Source: Rhodococcus qingshengii JCM 15477
Lineage (GTDB): Bacteria > Actinomycetota > Actinomycetes > Mycobacteriales > Mycobacteriaceae
DNA: 64,000 bases
Reading direction: 5' to 3'
NCBI RefSeq assembly: GCF_023221595.1
Contig: NZ_CP096563.1
Location: forward strand, 5,947,001 to 6,011,000
Below, piece by piece: positions 26,264 through 33,790 of the stretch (position 1 is the stretch's first letter; each line of letters starts with the position of its first letter). The position numbers and the translations under genes were made by a program. The notes beneath the pieces were generated by a model. The model had not been told where the DNA came from. It made no database searches and worked only from the letters and a program-made list of their open reading frames with translations.

Positions 26264-26596
26264 TCATTCACAGGCAGTTGCGAGCCGAGCAAGTAACTGT
26301 CGGAACACTGTAGATTCGATTCCCGTCAGGGTGATGTGGAGTAACCCGTCCTCTGCCGCCCGGATTCTGCCGCGGACCGCATCAAGCAGGATTTGACCGC
26401 TGGAAGTTATCCCGACAGTGCGCTGCCGCTGATCGCGCGACCGTTCTCGACTGACGAGTCCCCGCGAAACCAACTCGTCCAGATGTCGTCCGAGCCGAGT
26501 GGGATCGCGGCGCGTCCGGCGAGACAGTTCTACTCGAGACATCGCCGTGCTCGATGCACCTTCGACCAAGATCGCGCACTCCCACGTCGACAGCAC
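26264..26596 (-). CDS. Short MarR-family regulator
   Basis: The 110-residue protein contains the winged helix of MarR regulators (SRVELSRRTRRDPTRLGRHLDELVSRGLVSRER, about residues 20-52, followed by the wing RTVGITSSGQ). It starts at GTG 26596. Typical MarR proteins have 140-160 residues; the N-terminal dimerisation helix is mostly missing. Reading upstream in frame there are about 21 open codons (DSRQLRIRAV) with no start codon before a TAG. It may be a naturally short member or a 5'-truncated remnant. Confidence 0.65.
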   Translation of the reverse strand: MLSTWECAILVEGASSTAMSRVELSRRTRRDPTRLGRHLDELVSRGLVSRERSRDQRQRTVGITSSGQILLDAVRGRIRAAEDGLLHITLTGIESTVFRQLLARLATACE

Positions 26597-26808
26597 GGCG
26601 CGGATTCGGAGTTGCCTCGAATCGGCGGGGAATGTCCCGTCTTCGCTCGTGACGCGCGCCTAGCTGAAGCTACTGTTCGACCGATCATTTCTCTGTCGGA
26701 CAATGGCTTCGGAACATTCGAGCTGCTAGAGCAGTCATGCGTTCATACGACATACATCGCCCCTATTGAACGGAACAATGATGTCGAGCATTCAATGAAC
26801 GGAGCGAA

Positions 26809-27123
26809 ATGAAAACTCGAATCTCGAGAGCCGTCCTGGTTGTAACTGCGAGTTTGGCGGTCCTCATCCCGGTGTCCGCGTCCACTGCAAGTGCAGCACC
26901 GACTGGGTGCACCACGGGCGGCGGCAACGCCTACTCCACAGCGTATTGCTCGGGCGGCTCCGGCCGCTATTGGGCATGGGCGAACTGCAAAATGACGACG
27001 TGGCCGTACTGGACCGCGACCGTGCATGGTGGATCAAAGGCTGCAAAGAGCGGCCAGCACGCGACGGTGCTGTGTCCGCCGCTTTACTTGGTGATCAACC
27101 GCGGCGTAGGTGTCGCGAACTAG
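26809..27123 (+). CDS. Small secreted cysteine-containing protein
   Basis: The 104-residue precursor has a clear Sec signal (KTRISRAVLVVTASLAVLIP, cleavage near ASTASAAP). That leaves a mature protein of about 75 residues rich in Gly, Tyr and Trp with four Cys (PTGCTTGG, TAYCSGG, WANCKMT, TVLCPP). The four Cys could form two disulfides outside the cell. Size, export and aromatic content recall small bacteriocins or cell-surface peptides, but I recognise no family. GGAG lies six bases before ATG 26809. Direct repeats of TGAACGGA (26767 and 26795) and ATTGAA/TTCAAT arms sit in its promoter region. Confidence 0.75.
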   Translation: MKTRISRAVLVVTASLAVLIPVSASTASAAPTGCTTGGGNAYSTAYCSGGSGRYWAWANCKMTTWPYWTATVHGGSKAAKSGQHATVLCPPLYLVINRGVGVAN

Positions 27124-27290
27124 TCAGGTCCAGGTGGGGTGTTCTCCCCCATCGTGAAAGTTGGAGACCGGCCGGACAACTCGTGGTCGGCCCTACCTTG
27201 TGCTGTCCTCTCGGTAATTGGTCGTGAGATCAAAGACCGGGATCAACTTCCCGACGGCAGAACCTCATCGGGCGAATACTGGGGAACGAG

Positions 27291-27324
27291 CAACCGCCAC
27301 CACGCAAATATGTGGCGGCGGTTG
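27291..27324. terminator. Bidirectional hairpin terminator
   Basis: Arms CAACCGCCACCAC (27291-27303) and GTGGCGGCGGTTG (27312-27324) pair with one mismatch around an 8-base loop. On the plus strand TTCTTT follows, and outer GGGGAA/TTCCCC stretches extend the stem. It lies between the convergent small secreted gene and the lipoprotein gene ending at 27354 and can serve both. The rest of the gap (27124-27280) shows nothing I can assign. Confidence 0.75.
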
Positions 27325-27353
27325 TTCTTTCCCCAGTTCTACAGCATTGCCTT

Positions 27354-28439
27354 CTACAGCTTCGCGCTGATGAGCGGCACGATATGTTCAGCCGCCCACA
27401 TCGTTCCGATCGGGCCACCGCTCGTGATTGCCCACAGAACGTCGCCGCCGTCGGCGGTGCGAGGAGGCAGGGCGACCCAACGACCGGAGGACACCGCTCC
27501 CAGCGCTTGGAAGAGCTTCCCGCCGGTCAGCTTGTCGAAATCCTCCTCGCTGCCGGCGGCACTGCGGCCGATCAGCAGGAAGTCCGCATCGATGTTCTCG
27601 AGAAGTTCCTCGCCGACAGTGCTTTGGGTGACGAACTCCTGTGCACGCGGGTTCTCGGCAAAACCGAGCTCGCCCAAGAAAGTTGCCGGCGCCGAGCCGG
27701 GCGCTGAAAGGTACTGCAACCCGTTGCCGGTTCCGTAGAAGATCGCCCAGGTTGCAGTCAAGCCAGTGAGTTCAGGGTTCTCCTGACGCACCTTCGCAAA
27801 GTATTGATCATGGTCGGTCACGATCTTTTCGGCTGCCTTCGAGAGGTCGAGTGTCTCGCCGAGTACGCGGATCGATTCCTTCCACGGCACGAGCATCCGC
27901 GACTTCGTGTCGGGGCTCGTCACCACCGGTGCGATGGAGGACAAACGTTCGTAGTAATCGCCCATCGACAAACCACCCAGGCCGTCGGCCCAGCCGACGG
28001 CGACGATGAGGTCAGGTTCGCTCGCGGCGATCGCTTCGACGGGAAGTGTGCCGCCCATCGCGAACTCGAAGGTGTCGAGATCCTCTGCGCCGTAAGGCAG
28101 CAAGTACGACTGGGAAGCCGACTCCTTGACCATCGACGAGGAGAGAACGGGTTTGACGCCGAGCGCGAGGAGCATTTCCGTGTCGACGGCATTGGGGACG
28201 ATTGCGGCAACCCGCTCCGGGCGCTTCTCGAGAATACTTGTACCATATGGCGATTCCAGGGTCAGCGGGTAAGTAGTCGTTCCTTCCGCAGCGGGAAGGG
28301 CGTTCCCCTCCGAACCGGGAGTGGACGCCGTTTTCGAGTTTTCGGCCGAGGCCGAGCACCCGGACACAAGGAGCGCTGCGGCGAGCGCGGCCCCGATCAG
28401 TCCGATGATCCGTGATCGTCTGGTGCGCAGGACTGTCAT
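27354..28439 (-). CDS. Iron-siderophore ABC transporter substrate-binding lipoprotein
   Basis: The 361-residue lipoprotein (signal RIIGLIGAALAAALL, lipobox VSGC) is a second FecB-like siderophore receptor. Typical parts are KRPERVAAIVPNAVDTEMLLALG and EPDLIVAVGWADGLG. The ribosome site GAAAGG precedes ATG 28439. It lies 54 bases downstream of the siderophore-interacting flavoprotein gene on the same strand and is probably in that transcript, under the iron box at 29397. It would deliver ferric siderophore to the nearby ABC pair or to a separate permease. Confidence 0.92.
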   Translation of the reverse strand: MTVLRTRRSRIIGLIGAALAAALLVSGCSASAENSKTASTPGSEGNALPAAEGTTTYPLTLESPYGTSILEKRPERVAAIVPNAVDTEMLLALGVKPVLSSSMVKESASQSYLLPYGAEDLDTFEFAMGGTLPVEAIAASEPDLIVAVGWADGLGGLSMGDYYERLSSIAPVVTSPDTKSRMLVPWKESIRVLGETLDLSKAAEKIVTDHDQYFAKVRQENPELTGLTATWAIFYGTGNGLQYLSAPGSAPATFLGELGFAENPRAQEFVTQSTVGEELLENIDADFLLIGRSAAGSEEDFDKLTGGKLFQALGAVSSGRWVALPPRTADGGDVLWAITSGGPIGTMWAAEHIVPLISAKL

Positions 28440-28493
28440 TTCTGCCTTTCGGTGTTATCGAGCGCTTCGGTCTTACCGAGCGATGGAGCCGGG

Positions 28494-29324
28494 TCAGGAA
28501 TCTGTGCGCACTGTGTCGCTGCGTTTCCAGTAGCCGGTGAAATCGATGTCGGTCTTCGCAATTCCTCGATCACGAATCAAATGACGCCGAAGCGAGCGAA
28601 TCGTCGCCTGTTCGCCTGCAAGCCAAGCGAATACGCGTCCGTCAGGCCATTCGACTGCACTGACCGCGTCGAGCAACAAAGAAGTAGTGCCGGGCTCCGC
28701 CCCCTCGCGTGGCAACCACGTGACACTCACCCCGGGCAACTCGCGCACCGATTGAATGTGAGCCGAGTCCGCAATTTCGACGAACACATGCCCCCTGGCA
28801 TCGGCAGGCAATTCCTCGAGCAGACGTGCGATCGCAGGTAGCGCCGTCTCGTCACCGACGACGAGCAGATACTCGCAATCTTCCGGGAGTCCCTGCGATA
28901 CAGAGGGACCCGCGATGTGCATTCGGTCGCCCGGGCCGGCGTCGCGCGCCCAGGTGGTAGCAACTCCACCGCCGTGAACGACGAAATCGACGTCGAGTTC
29001 CCTTGTTCGCGGATCGTAACGGCGCACGGTGTACGCGCGGGCAAGTGGACGGCGTCCCGCTGCGAAAGTCACAGTGCCGTCGACTATCACCGGCAAGACC
29101 GGATCGGTTTCGCCAGGATAGGCGAACAACAATCGGAGGTCGTCGTCGAAGCCGGTGCTGACGAAGGCGGGCTCGGCAAAGCCGTCGGGGTTTGTGAAGG
29201 TGTCGAGCTGCGCTCCGGTGAGCGTCACTCTCCGCATGCCCGGCGTCACGTCTGTCACCCGACGTACCTCGAGTTCACGCAAGGTGACTGAGTACGCTGT
29301 TGTCGGACGGGTGTTTCGGGGCAC
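28494..29324 (-). CDS. Siderophore-interacting FAD protein (SIP family ferric-siderophore reductase)
   Basis: The 276-residue cytosolic flavoprotein should release iron from imported ferric siderophore by reduction. The FAD-binding barrel shows RAYTVRRYD and VDFVVHGGGVATTWA. The SIP domain has YLLVVGDETALPAIARLLEE, FAWLAGEQATIRSLRRHL and the C-terminal FTGYWKR. I choose GTG 29324 because GAGGAG lies seven bases upstream; longer in-frame starts run toward the promoter. Mycobacterial IrtA carries this domain fused to its transporter; here it is free, next to the IrtAB-like genes. Confidence 0.93.
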   Translation of the reverse strand: MPRNTRPTTAYSVTLRELEVRRVTDVTPGMRRVTLTGAQLDTFTNPDGFAEPAFVSTGFDDDLRLLFAYPGETDPVLPVIVDGTVTFAAGRRPLARAYTVRRYDPRTRELDVDFVVHGGGVATTWARDAGPGDRMHIAGPSVSQGLPEDCEYLLVVGDETALPAIARLLEELPADARGHVFVEIADSAHIQSVRELPGVSVTWLPREGAEPGTTSLLLDAVSAVEWPDGRVFAWLAGEQATIRSLRRHLIRDRGIAKTDIDFTGYWKRSDTVRTDS

Positions 29325-29396
29325 GGAAAGACTCCTCGGAAGCGCACAGACGGGGGGGTTCGACCCACGCTCGATCACGGCGGAAGGGCCATTGAA

Positions 29397-29415
29397 TAAA
29401 GCTAGCCTCCCCTAA
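29397..29415. promoter_or_regulatory. IdeR/DtxR-like iron box in divergent promoter
   Basis: The 19-base site contains TAGCCT and CCTAA and matches TWAGGTWAGSCTWACCTWA at 15 of 19 positions by my count. It lies 72 bases before the siderophore-interacting protein start and 82 bases before the divergent double-AraC gene, so it can govern both directions. Confidence 0.65.
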
Positions 29416-29497
29416 TCGGCTACGGTTATCCGTGCGTGCCGACTTCTTACACTCATCGGTGGCTGCGTGAGAAAGCATCTGAATCGGGAGGGCATAC

Positions 29498-31081
29498 GTG
29501 GGACCACGGTTGGTGTTCTCCGCGGGCGAAGTCCCCGAGATCCCCGCGTCCCGACTCTCCTCGATCGCGAATGCACGTGAGCCACTGCTCTTCTGGGTAC
29601 ACACCGGACACGCGGAACTACAGATCGGCGACCGCACCCGCAGCGTGACCGCTGGGGCGGCAACCTGGGTGCCCGCGGGAATCGCCTACAGCATCCGAGT
29701 CGACCCGGGAGCGGTCGCGTTTCCCATTCCGATGCCCGCTGCCGACCTGCCGCCCACGTTGAACCGGATCATCGATTTCGAGATCCCGGCAGCCTGGCAG
29801 GACTGGCTCGTCCACCAGTTCGCGCACAACTTGGGATTTCTGCGCGGTGGGGCGACTGTGGGAGCCGGACTACTCGAGCTTGTCGCGGGGGCCCATTCCA
29901 ACGACGCCGACGCTTCGGTGTCGTACGCCCCACCGAATTTGCCACGCTCGGCCGAGACCCTCGAGATCGCTCGCACGCTTCTACGGACGCCAGCCGACGA
30001 CACGGAGCTTTCCCAGTTCGCCCGGCAACTCAAGATCGGCGTCCGCACCCTGCAGCGCCGATTCACGGAGGAGACGGGGTTGCCTTTCGCGCGTTGGCGC
30101 ACCTCGGCCCGGATCGCGGCAGCAATCGCATACCTGAACTCCGGCCGCGAAATCGGATGGACGGGTGGGCAGGTCGGATTCGCGACGCCCGCGGGATTCA
30201 CCCGTGCCTTCCGTGAACACACCGGTGTGACACCCAGTGACTACACACGTGCAAACCAAGGCTCAGCGCCGATCCATGAGAACGAGACCTTGGCACAGAG
30301 CGTCGCACTCTTGTCCGAGGAAGGCGCCCACTCAGGCTCGGCGCCGATACCGCCGACGATTCCCGCAAGCGGAACGTGGGCCAGGGTCAACAACTTTCAC
30401 GTCATCGTCTGGATCTACCGAGGCTCCGCCCGGGTCGCTTTCGGCGACCGAACCTGGAATCTGAGGCGGGGCGACGCGATGTGGCTTCCCGCGGGAGTAC
30501 GCAACAGCGTCGAGATCGCGGAGGGTTCGCTTCTACTTCCGCTCGGATCCCAGCCTGGCGACTCTCCCGTCACTGCACCGCCGCCACGAGTGCTGCACTT
30601 CGCGCGCGAAGCGGAGGCGTATCTGTTGCACACGGTCGTTGCGAATTACACCCTTCTGCGCCCCGAAATCCATGACCCAGCGAGGATCTCGAGGCTGATC
30701 CGAAACAGCGCGGCGACGCGGACACCCGGCGGCCGAACCGATCCTGTCGAAGCGATCCTTACCGCACTCCGCGCGGACCCCACCGATTCGCGCACGCTGC
30801 CGGAGTGGAGCGCTCGACTCGGCGTCGACGAGGGCCTGCTCCACAGACGCTTCGTAGCGGCCACCGGCCAGAGCTTCCCGCGCTGGCGCGGTCAGTTGCG
30901 GATGACCCTCGCCCGCGCTTATCTCGAGGAGGGCTTCTCGGCCGGAGAGACCGCCCGTCGACTCGGCTACGCGCACGCGTCCGGATTCACCAAGGTCTTC
31001 ATCGGTGCCCACGGCATGTCGCCCCGGGACTACCAGCGCCGTGGATGGCGGGGAACGGTCGAAGGACTCATCGACTCGTGA
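29498..31081 (+). CDS. Double-length AraC-family regulator (two cupin/HTH units fused)
   Basis: The 527-residue protein is a head-to-tail duplication of a cupin plus AraC module. Unit 1: cupin about 1-70 (ATWVPAGIAYSIRV), HTH about 150-250 (LKIGVRTLQRRFTEETGL, FATPAGFTRAFREHTGVTP). Unit 2: cupin about 285-345 (DAMWLPAGVRNSVEIAEG), HTH about 425-515 (LGVDEGLLHRRFVAATGQ, YAHASGFTKVFIGAHGMSP). Normal members have about 250-300 residues. The start GTG 29498 has GGGAGGG upstream. It is divergent from the siderophore genes behind an iron box, recalling YbtA-type siderophore-sensing AraC regulators. Confidence 0.9.
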   Translation: MGPRLVFSAGEVPEIPASRLSSIANAREPLLFWVHTGHAELQIGDRTRSVTAGAATWVPAGIAYSIRVDPGAVAFPIPMPAADLPPTLNRIIDFEIPAAWQDWLVHQFAHNLGFLRGGATVGAGLLELVAGAHSNDADASVSYAPPNLPRSAETLEIARTLLRTPADDTELSQFARQLKIGVRTLQRRFTEETGLPFARWRTSARIAAAIAYLNSGREIGWTGGQVGFATPAGFTRAFREHTGVTPSDYTRANQGSAPIHENETLAQSVALLSEEGAHSGSAPIPPTIPASGTWARVNNFHVIVWIYRGSARVAFGDRTWNLRRGDAMWLPAGVRNSVEIAEGSLLLPLGSQPGDSPVTAPPPRVLHFAREAEAYLLHTVVANYTLLRPEIHDPARISRLIRNSAATRTPGGRTDPVEAILTALRADPTDSRTLPEWSARLGVDEGLLHRRFVAATGQSFPRWRGQLRMTLARAYLEEGFSAGETARRLGYAHASGFTKVFIGAHGMSPRDYQRRGWRGTVEGLIDS

Positions 31082-31149
31082 CCTTCCGACGGATGAGTCC
31101 TTCGATCCGTCGTGTCGCCCGCCGAAACGGTCTCGAACTGGCACTACTT

Positions 31150-31173
31150 CCTTGACTAAATTTTCAGTCAAGG
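31150..31173. promoter_or_regulatory. Inverted repeat before the deiminase gene
   Basis: Perfect 8-base arms CCTTGACT and AGTCAAGG are separated by 8 AT-rich bases, 66 bases before the deiminase start. The left arm includes a TTGACT -35-like hexamer. It fits an operator, perhaps for the TetR encoded downstream at 32391; a terminator for the AraC gene is less likely because of the distance and missing T-run. Confidence 0.55.
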
Positions 31174-31238
31174 TTTACGCTCCATGCAAGCAGGACGCGG
31201 ACCGGGCGCGCACGCACACAGCACAAGGAGTCACCGCA

Positions 31239-32354
31239 ATGCAAAGACGTCGGTTCATTCAGGCAGGCGCCGCTGCGCTCAGTGGCCTCTTTTTGGCAGG
31301 CTGCGGCGATTCCGACTCAGCCTCGGGCGGGAGCAATGGAGACGACGATCTTCGCGAGTGGGTGATGCCGGAAGAGGGGGATCCGCACAAGCGCACCTGG
31401 ATGGCGTTCGGTGCCAGCGAAGCGATCTGGGGAGCAGCCCTCCTGCCCGAAGTCCAGCGCAACCTCGCGACTATCGCGCAGACCATCGCGCAGTTCGAGC
31501 CCGTCTCGATGCTTGTTCGTTCCGAGGAACTGGGCTTGGCTCGCTCCCTCGTCGGCCCATCGGTCGAACTGATCGCCGCGCCTCTCGACGACCTCTGGAT
31601 GCGCGACACCGGCCCTGTATTCGTGAAAGGCAACGGGACCAAAGCGGGTATCGATTTCAACTTCAACGGTTGGGGCGAGAAGCAGGATTTTGATAAGGAC
31701 GGCCAGGTCGCAGCTTTCGTTGCCGCCCGTGCGGGAGTCGAATCATTGCCTACCGACCTGATCCTCGAAGGCGGCGGCATCGAGGTCGACGGCGAAGGCA
31801 CAGCCATCATCACCGAAAGCTGTGTACTCAACAACAACCGCAACCCGGGATGGTCGAAGTCGGACGTCGAGGCCGAACTCGGCCCCCTGCTCGGTCTCGA
31901 CAAGATCATCTGGCTACCGGGAATCGCCGGCAAGGACATCACGGACGGCCACACGGACTTCTACGCCCGTTTCGCACGCCCAGGTGTCGTGGTCGCAGGC
32001 CTCGACACAGACCCGGAGTCGTTCGACCACGACGTGACCGCACGTCACCTCGAGATTCTCCAGAACGCGACCGACGCACAGGGACGGAAGCTGGAAGTGG
32101 TGGTCCTCGAGGCGCCGGTCGCGATCAGGCCCGACTTCGAATCGGACGATTTCGCAGCCGGATATATCAACTTCTACGTATGCAATGGGGCGGTCATCGC
32201 ACCCGAGTTCGGTGACCCCGAGGCCGACCAGGCCGCCAGAAGTGAATTGGAGCGCCTCTTCCCCGACCGCCGTGTCGTGCAGATCAACATCGACGCCATC
32301 GCCGCGGGTGGTGGCGGCATTCACTGCACCACCCAGCAGGAACCCGCGGACTAG
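31239..32354 (+). CDS. Exported agmatine deiminase / peptidylarginine deiminase-family lipoprotein
   Basis: The 371-residue protein has a Tat-like start (QRRRFIQAG), a hydrophobic stretch and a lipobox LAGC, so it should be anchored outside the membrane. The enzyme domain has the deiminase hallmarks DLWMRDTGPVFV, ILEGGGIEVDG, DGHTDFYARF and the catalytic Cys near the end in GGGGIHCTTQQEP. The family hydrolyses guanidinium groups (agmatine to N-carbamoylputrescine plus ammonia); the exact substrate here is inferred. Most agmatine deiminases are cytosolic. Start: ATG 31239 with AAGGAG eight bases upstream. A TetR gene follows after 36 bases. Confidence 0.9.
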   Translation: MQRRRFIQAGAAALSGLFLAGCGDSDSASGGSNGDDDLREWVMPEEGDPHKRTWMAFGASEAIWGAALLPEVQRNLATIAQTIAQFEPVSMLVRSEELGLARSLVGPSVELIAAPLDDLWMRDTGPVFVKGNGTKAGIDFNFNGWGEKQDFDKDGQVAAFVAARAGVESLPTDLILEGGGIEVDGEGTAIITESCVLNNNRNPGWSKSDVEAELGPLLGLDKIIWLPGIAGKDITDGHTDFYARFARPGVVVAGLDTDPESFDHDVTARHLEILQNATDAQGRKLEVVVLEAPVAIRPDFESDDFAAGYINFYVCNGAVIAPEFGDPEADQAARSELERLFPDRRVVQINIDAIAAGGGGIHCTTQQEPAD

Positions 32355-32390
32355 AAACCTGTCCCGACCACCCTCGTAGAATTCGGACTC

Positions 32391-32963
32391 GTGTCGAACC
32401 GCCAAACGCAAATCTTGGAAGCAGCAGTCCGCGTCATTGCCCAACACGGCGTACGCGGGCTGAGGGTGGAGACGCTCGCTGCCGAGGCCGGAGTGTCGAC
32501 GGCACTCATCTACTACCACTTCCAGAACCGTGCAGGTGTGCTGCGCCGGGCCCTCGATCACATCAACGATCGCGCCGCGCTGTACACCGAAAGCGCCTTC
32601 ACGGAGACAGACCCTCGTGCGCAACTCGAGCAGATGCTCCTGCTGGAGTTTCAGAATGCCCCGAAGATTCGAGAGAACAGCATCGCCTGGGGTGAACTCC
32701 GAGCAAGCGCAGTCTTCGCCGACGAACTGCGCGAACCGCTACGCACCACGACGCAAGAGTGGGCCGACGACGTCGAATCTTTGATCCGCCAAGCGCAGGA
32801 TGCCGGGCTCGCTGACCCGAAGGCAAGCCCGGCCGACGCCGCCGAGCGACTCACCGCCCTGGTCGAGGGTCTGAGTGAACGCTGGCTGAGCGGCTCGATC
32901 CCCATCGAACGAGCCAGAGAACTGCTCACCGGTGCGATCGGCGTGGAGATCGATCCGAGCTAG
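32391..32963 (+). CDS. TetR/AcrR family transcriptional regulator
   Basis: The 190-residue regulator has an N-terminal helix-turn-helix (RVETLAAEAGVSTALIYYHF, residues about 24-43) and a C-terminal ligand domain with the TetR_C-like helix RLTALVEGLSERWLSG. It starts at GTG 32391 and follows the deiminase gene by 36 bases on the same strand. It probably controls that gene through the inverted repeat at 31150-31173. It converges on the next TetR gene with a 3-base gap. Confidence 0.92.
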   Translation: MSNRQTQILEAAVRVIAQHGVRGLRVETLAAEAGVSTALIYYHFQNRAGVLRRALDHINDRAALYTESAFTETDPRAQLEQMLLLEFQNAPKIRENSIAWGELRASAVFADELREPLRTTTQEWADDVESLIRQAQDAGLADPKASPADAAERLTALVEGLSERWLSGSIPIERARELLTGAIGVEIDPS

Positions 32964-32966
32964 CCT

Positions 32967-33623
32967 CTACCGCTCGTCGACGCCCTTCGATTCCGGCGAC
33001 AGAGCCGGGAACCAGATGTCGGTCAGAACCTCGGCAGCCTGAACCCGTGTCACGTCGATCGTCCCCTGCACGGCCCAGCGTGTGAAGAATCGCTCCAACT
33101 GACTCACGAGCAGTTCGACGCGCAACCGTGCCTCGTCGTGCTGTTCCGCCGGCCAACGGCCCAGGTACTTGGGCATGGCATTCGGTAGTTGGGTCATACC
33201 GTCTCGCGCTGTCTCGCGGAACTCCGGTTCGAGTGCCACGGCCTCGTCCCAGGCCGGCAGCAGGCGTTTGTTCTCGTCGAACCAGTCGAAGGCACGCTCC
33301 AGCCAAGCCGTGAATTCCACGCGAGAGTTCGTGTCGAGAACCCGATCGAGATCGATGTAGAAAGCGAACGCACTCGCCGCCATCCCGGCCGCGCCGATCG
33401 TCTTGAGCATCTCCACCTTGCTGGCGAAATGCACGTAGAACGTGGCTCGACTGCATCCGACGACCGAGGCGATGTCGTCGACCGTGACAGCCGCGTATCC
33501 CCGTTCCTCGAACAGAGTGCGTGCGGCGTCCACGAGTTTGGCCCGCGTCGCGCGTTTCTGCTCGTCGCGAAGTGTTCCCCGCCTGTTCTTCGGGCCGTCC
33601 GTAGTCGTGCTCACGTCGCCCAC
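32967..33623 (-). CDS. TetR/AcrR family transcriptional regulator of the monooxygenase operon
   Basis: The 218-residue TetR protein has the helix-turn-helix VTVDDIASVVGCSRATFYVH and a long C-terminal ligand domain. It is divergent from the monooxygenase operon starting at 33791. A 37-base near-palindrome lies in the 167-base spacer, so it is very probably the local repressor of that catabolic operon, responding to a substrate or CoA intermediate. Confidence 0.92.
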   Translation of the reverse strand: MGDVSTTTDGPKNRRGTLRDEQKRATRAKLVDAARTLFEERGYAAVTVDDIASVVGCSRATFYVHFASKVEMLKTIGAAGMAASAFAFYIDLDRVLDTNSRVEFTAWLERAFDWFDENKRLLPAWDEAVALEPEFRETARDGMTQLPNAMPKYLGRWPAEQHDEARLRVELLVSQLERFFTRWAVQGTIDVTRVQAAEVLTDIWFPALSPESKGVDER

Positions 33624-33679
33624 CTTGCTCGCATTTCAACCTCCTGGCAAATCACCGACTCGCCGTCACCAAAAAACAT

Positions 33680-33716
33680 TGCGTCATTCATTGACACAAC
33701 GTCAGCGAATGGCGCA
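33680..33716. promoter_or_regulatory. Probable TetR operator, 37-base gapped palindrome
   Basis: Symmetric blocks are TGCG / CGCA (outer), CATTC / GAATG (33685-33689 and 33707-33711) and GAC / GTC around the centre ACAAC. It sits between the divergent TetR and monooxygenase genes, the natural site for the regulator. Confidence 0.6.
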
Positions 33717-33790
33717 CTATGACTCAAGTCACTTCTCGGGCTTCGATTCTTCTTCTCGCACGCCCGAGACAGAACAGAAAGCGATGGCGA

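Noticed and set aside
27131..27150. GGGG/CCCC hairpin after the small secreted gene as its main terminator
   Set aside because: The stem is only four to five bases with no T-run; the hairpin at 27291-27324 is much stronger.
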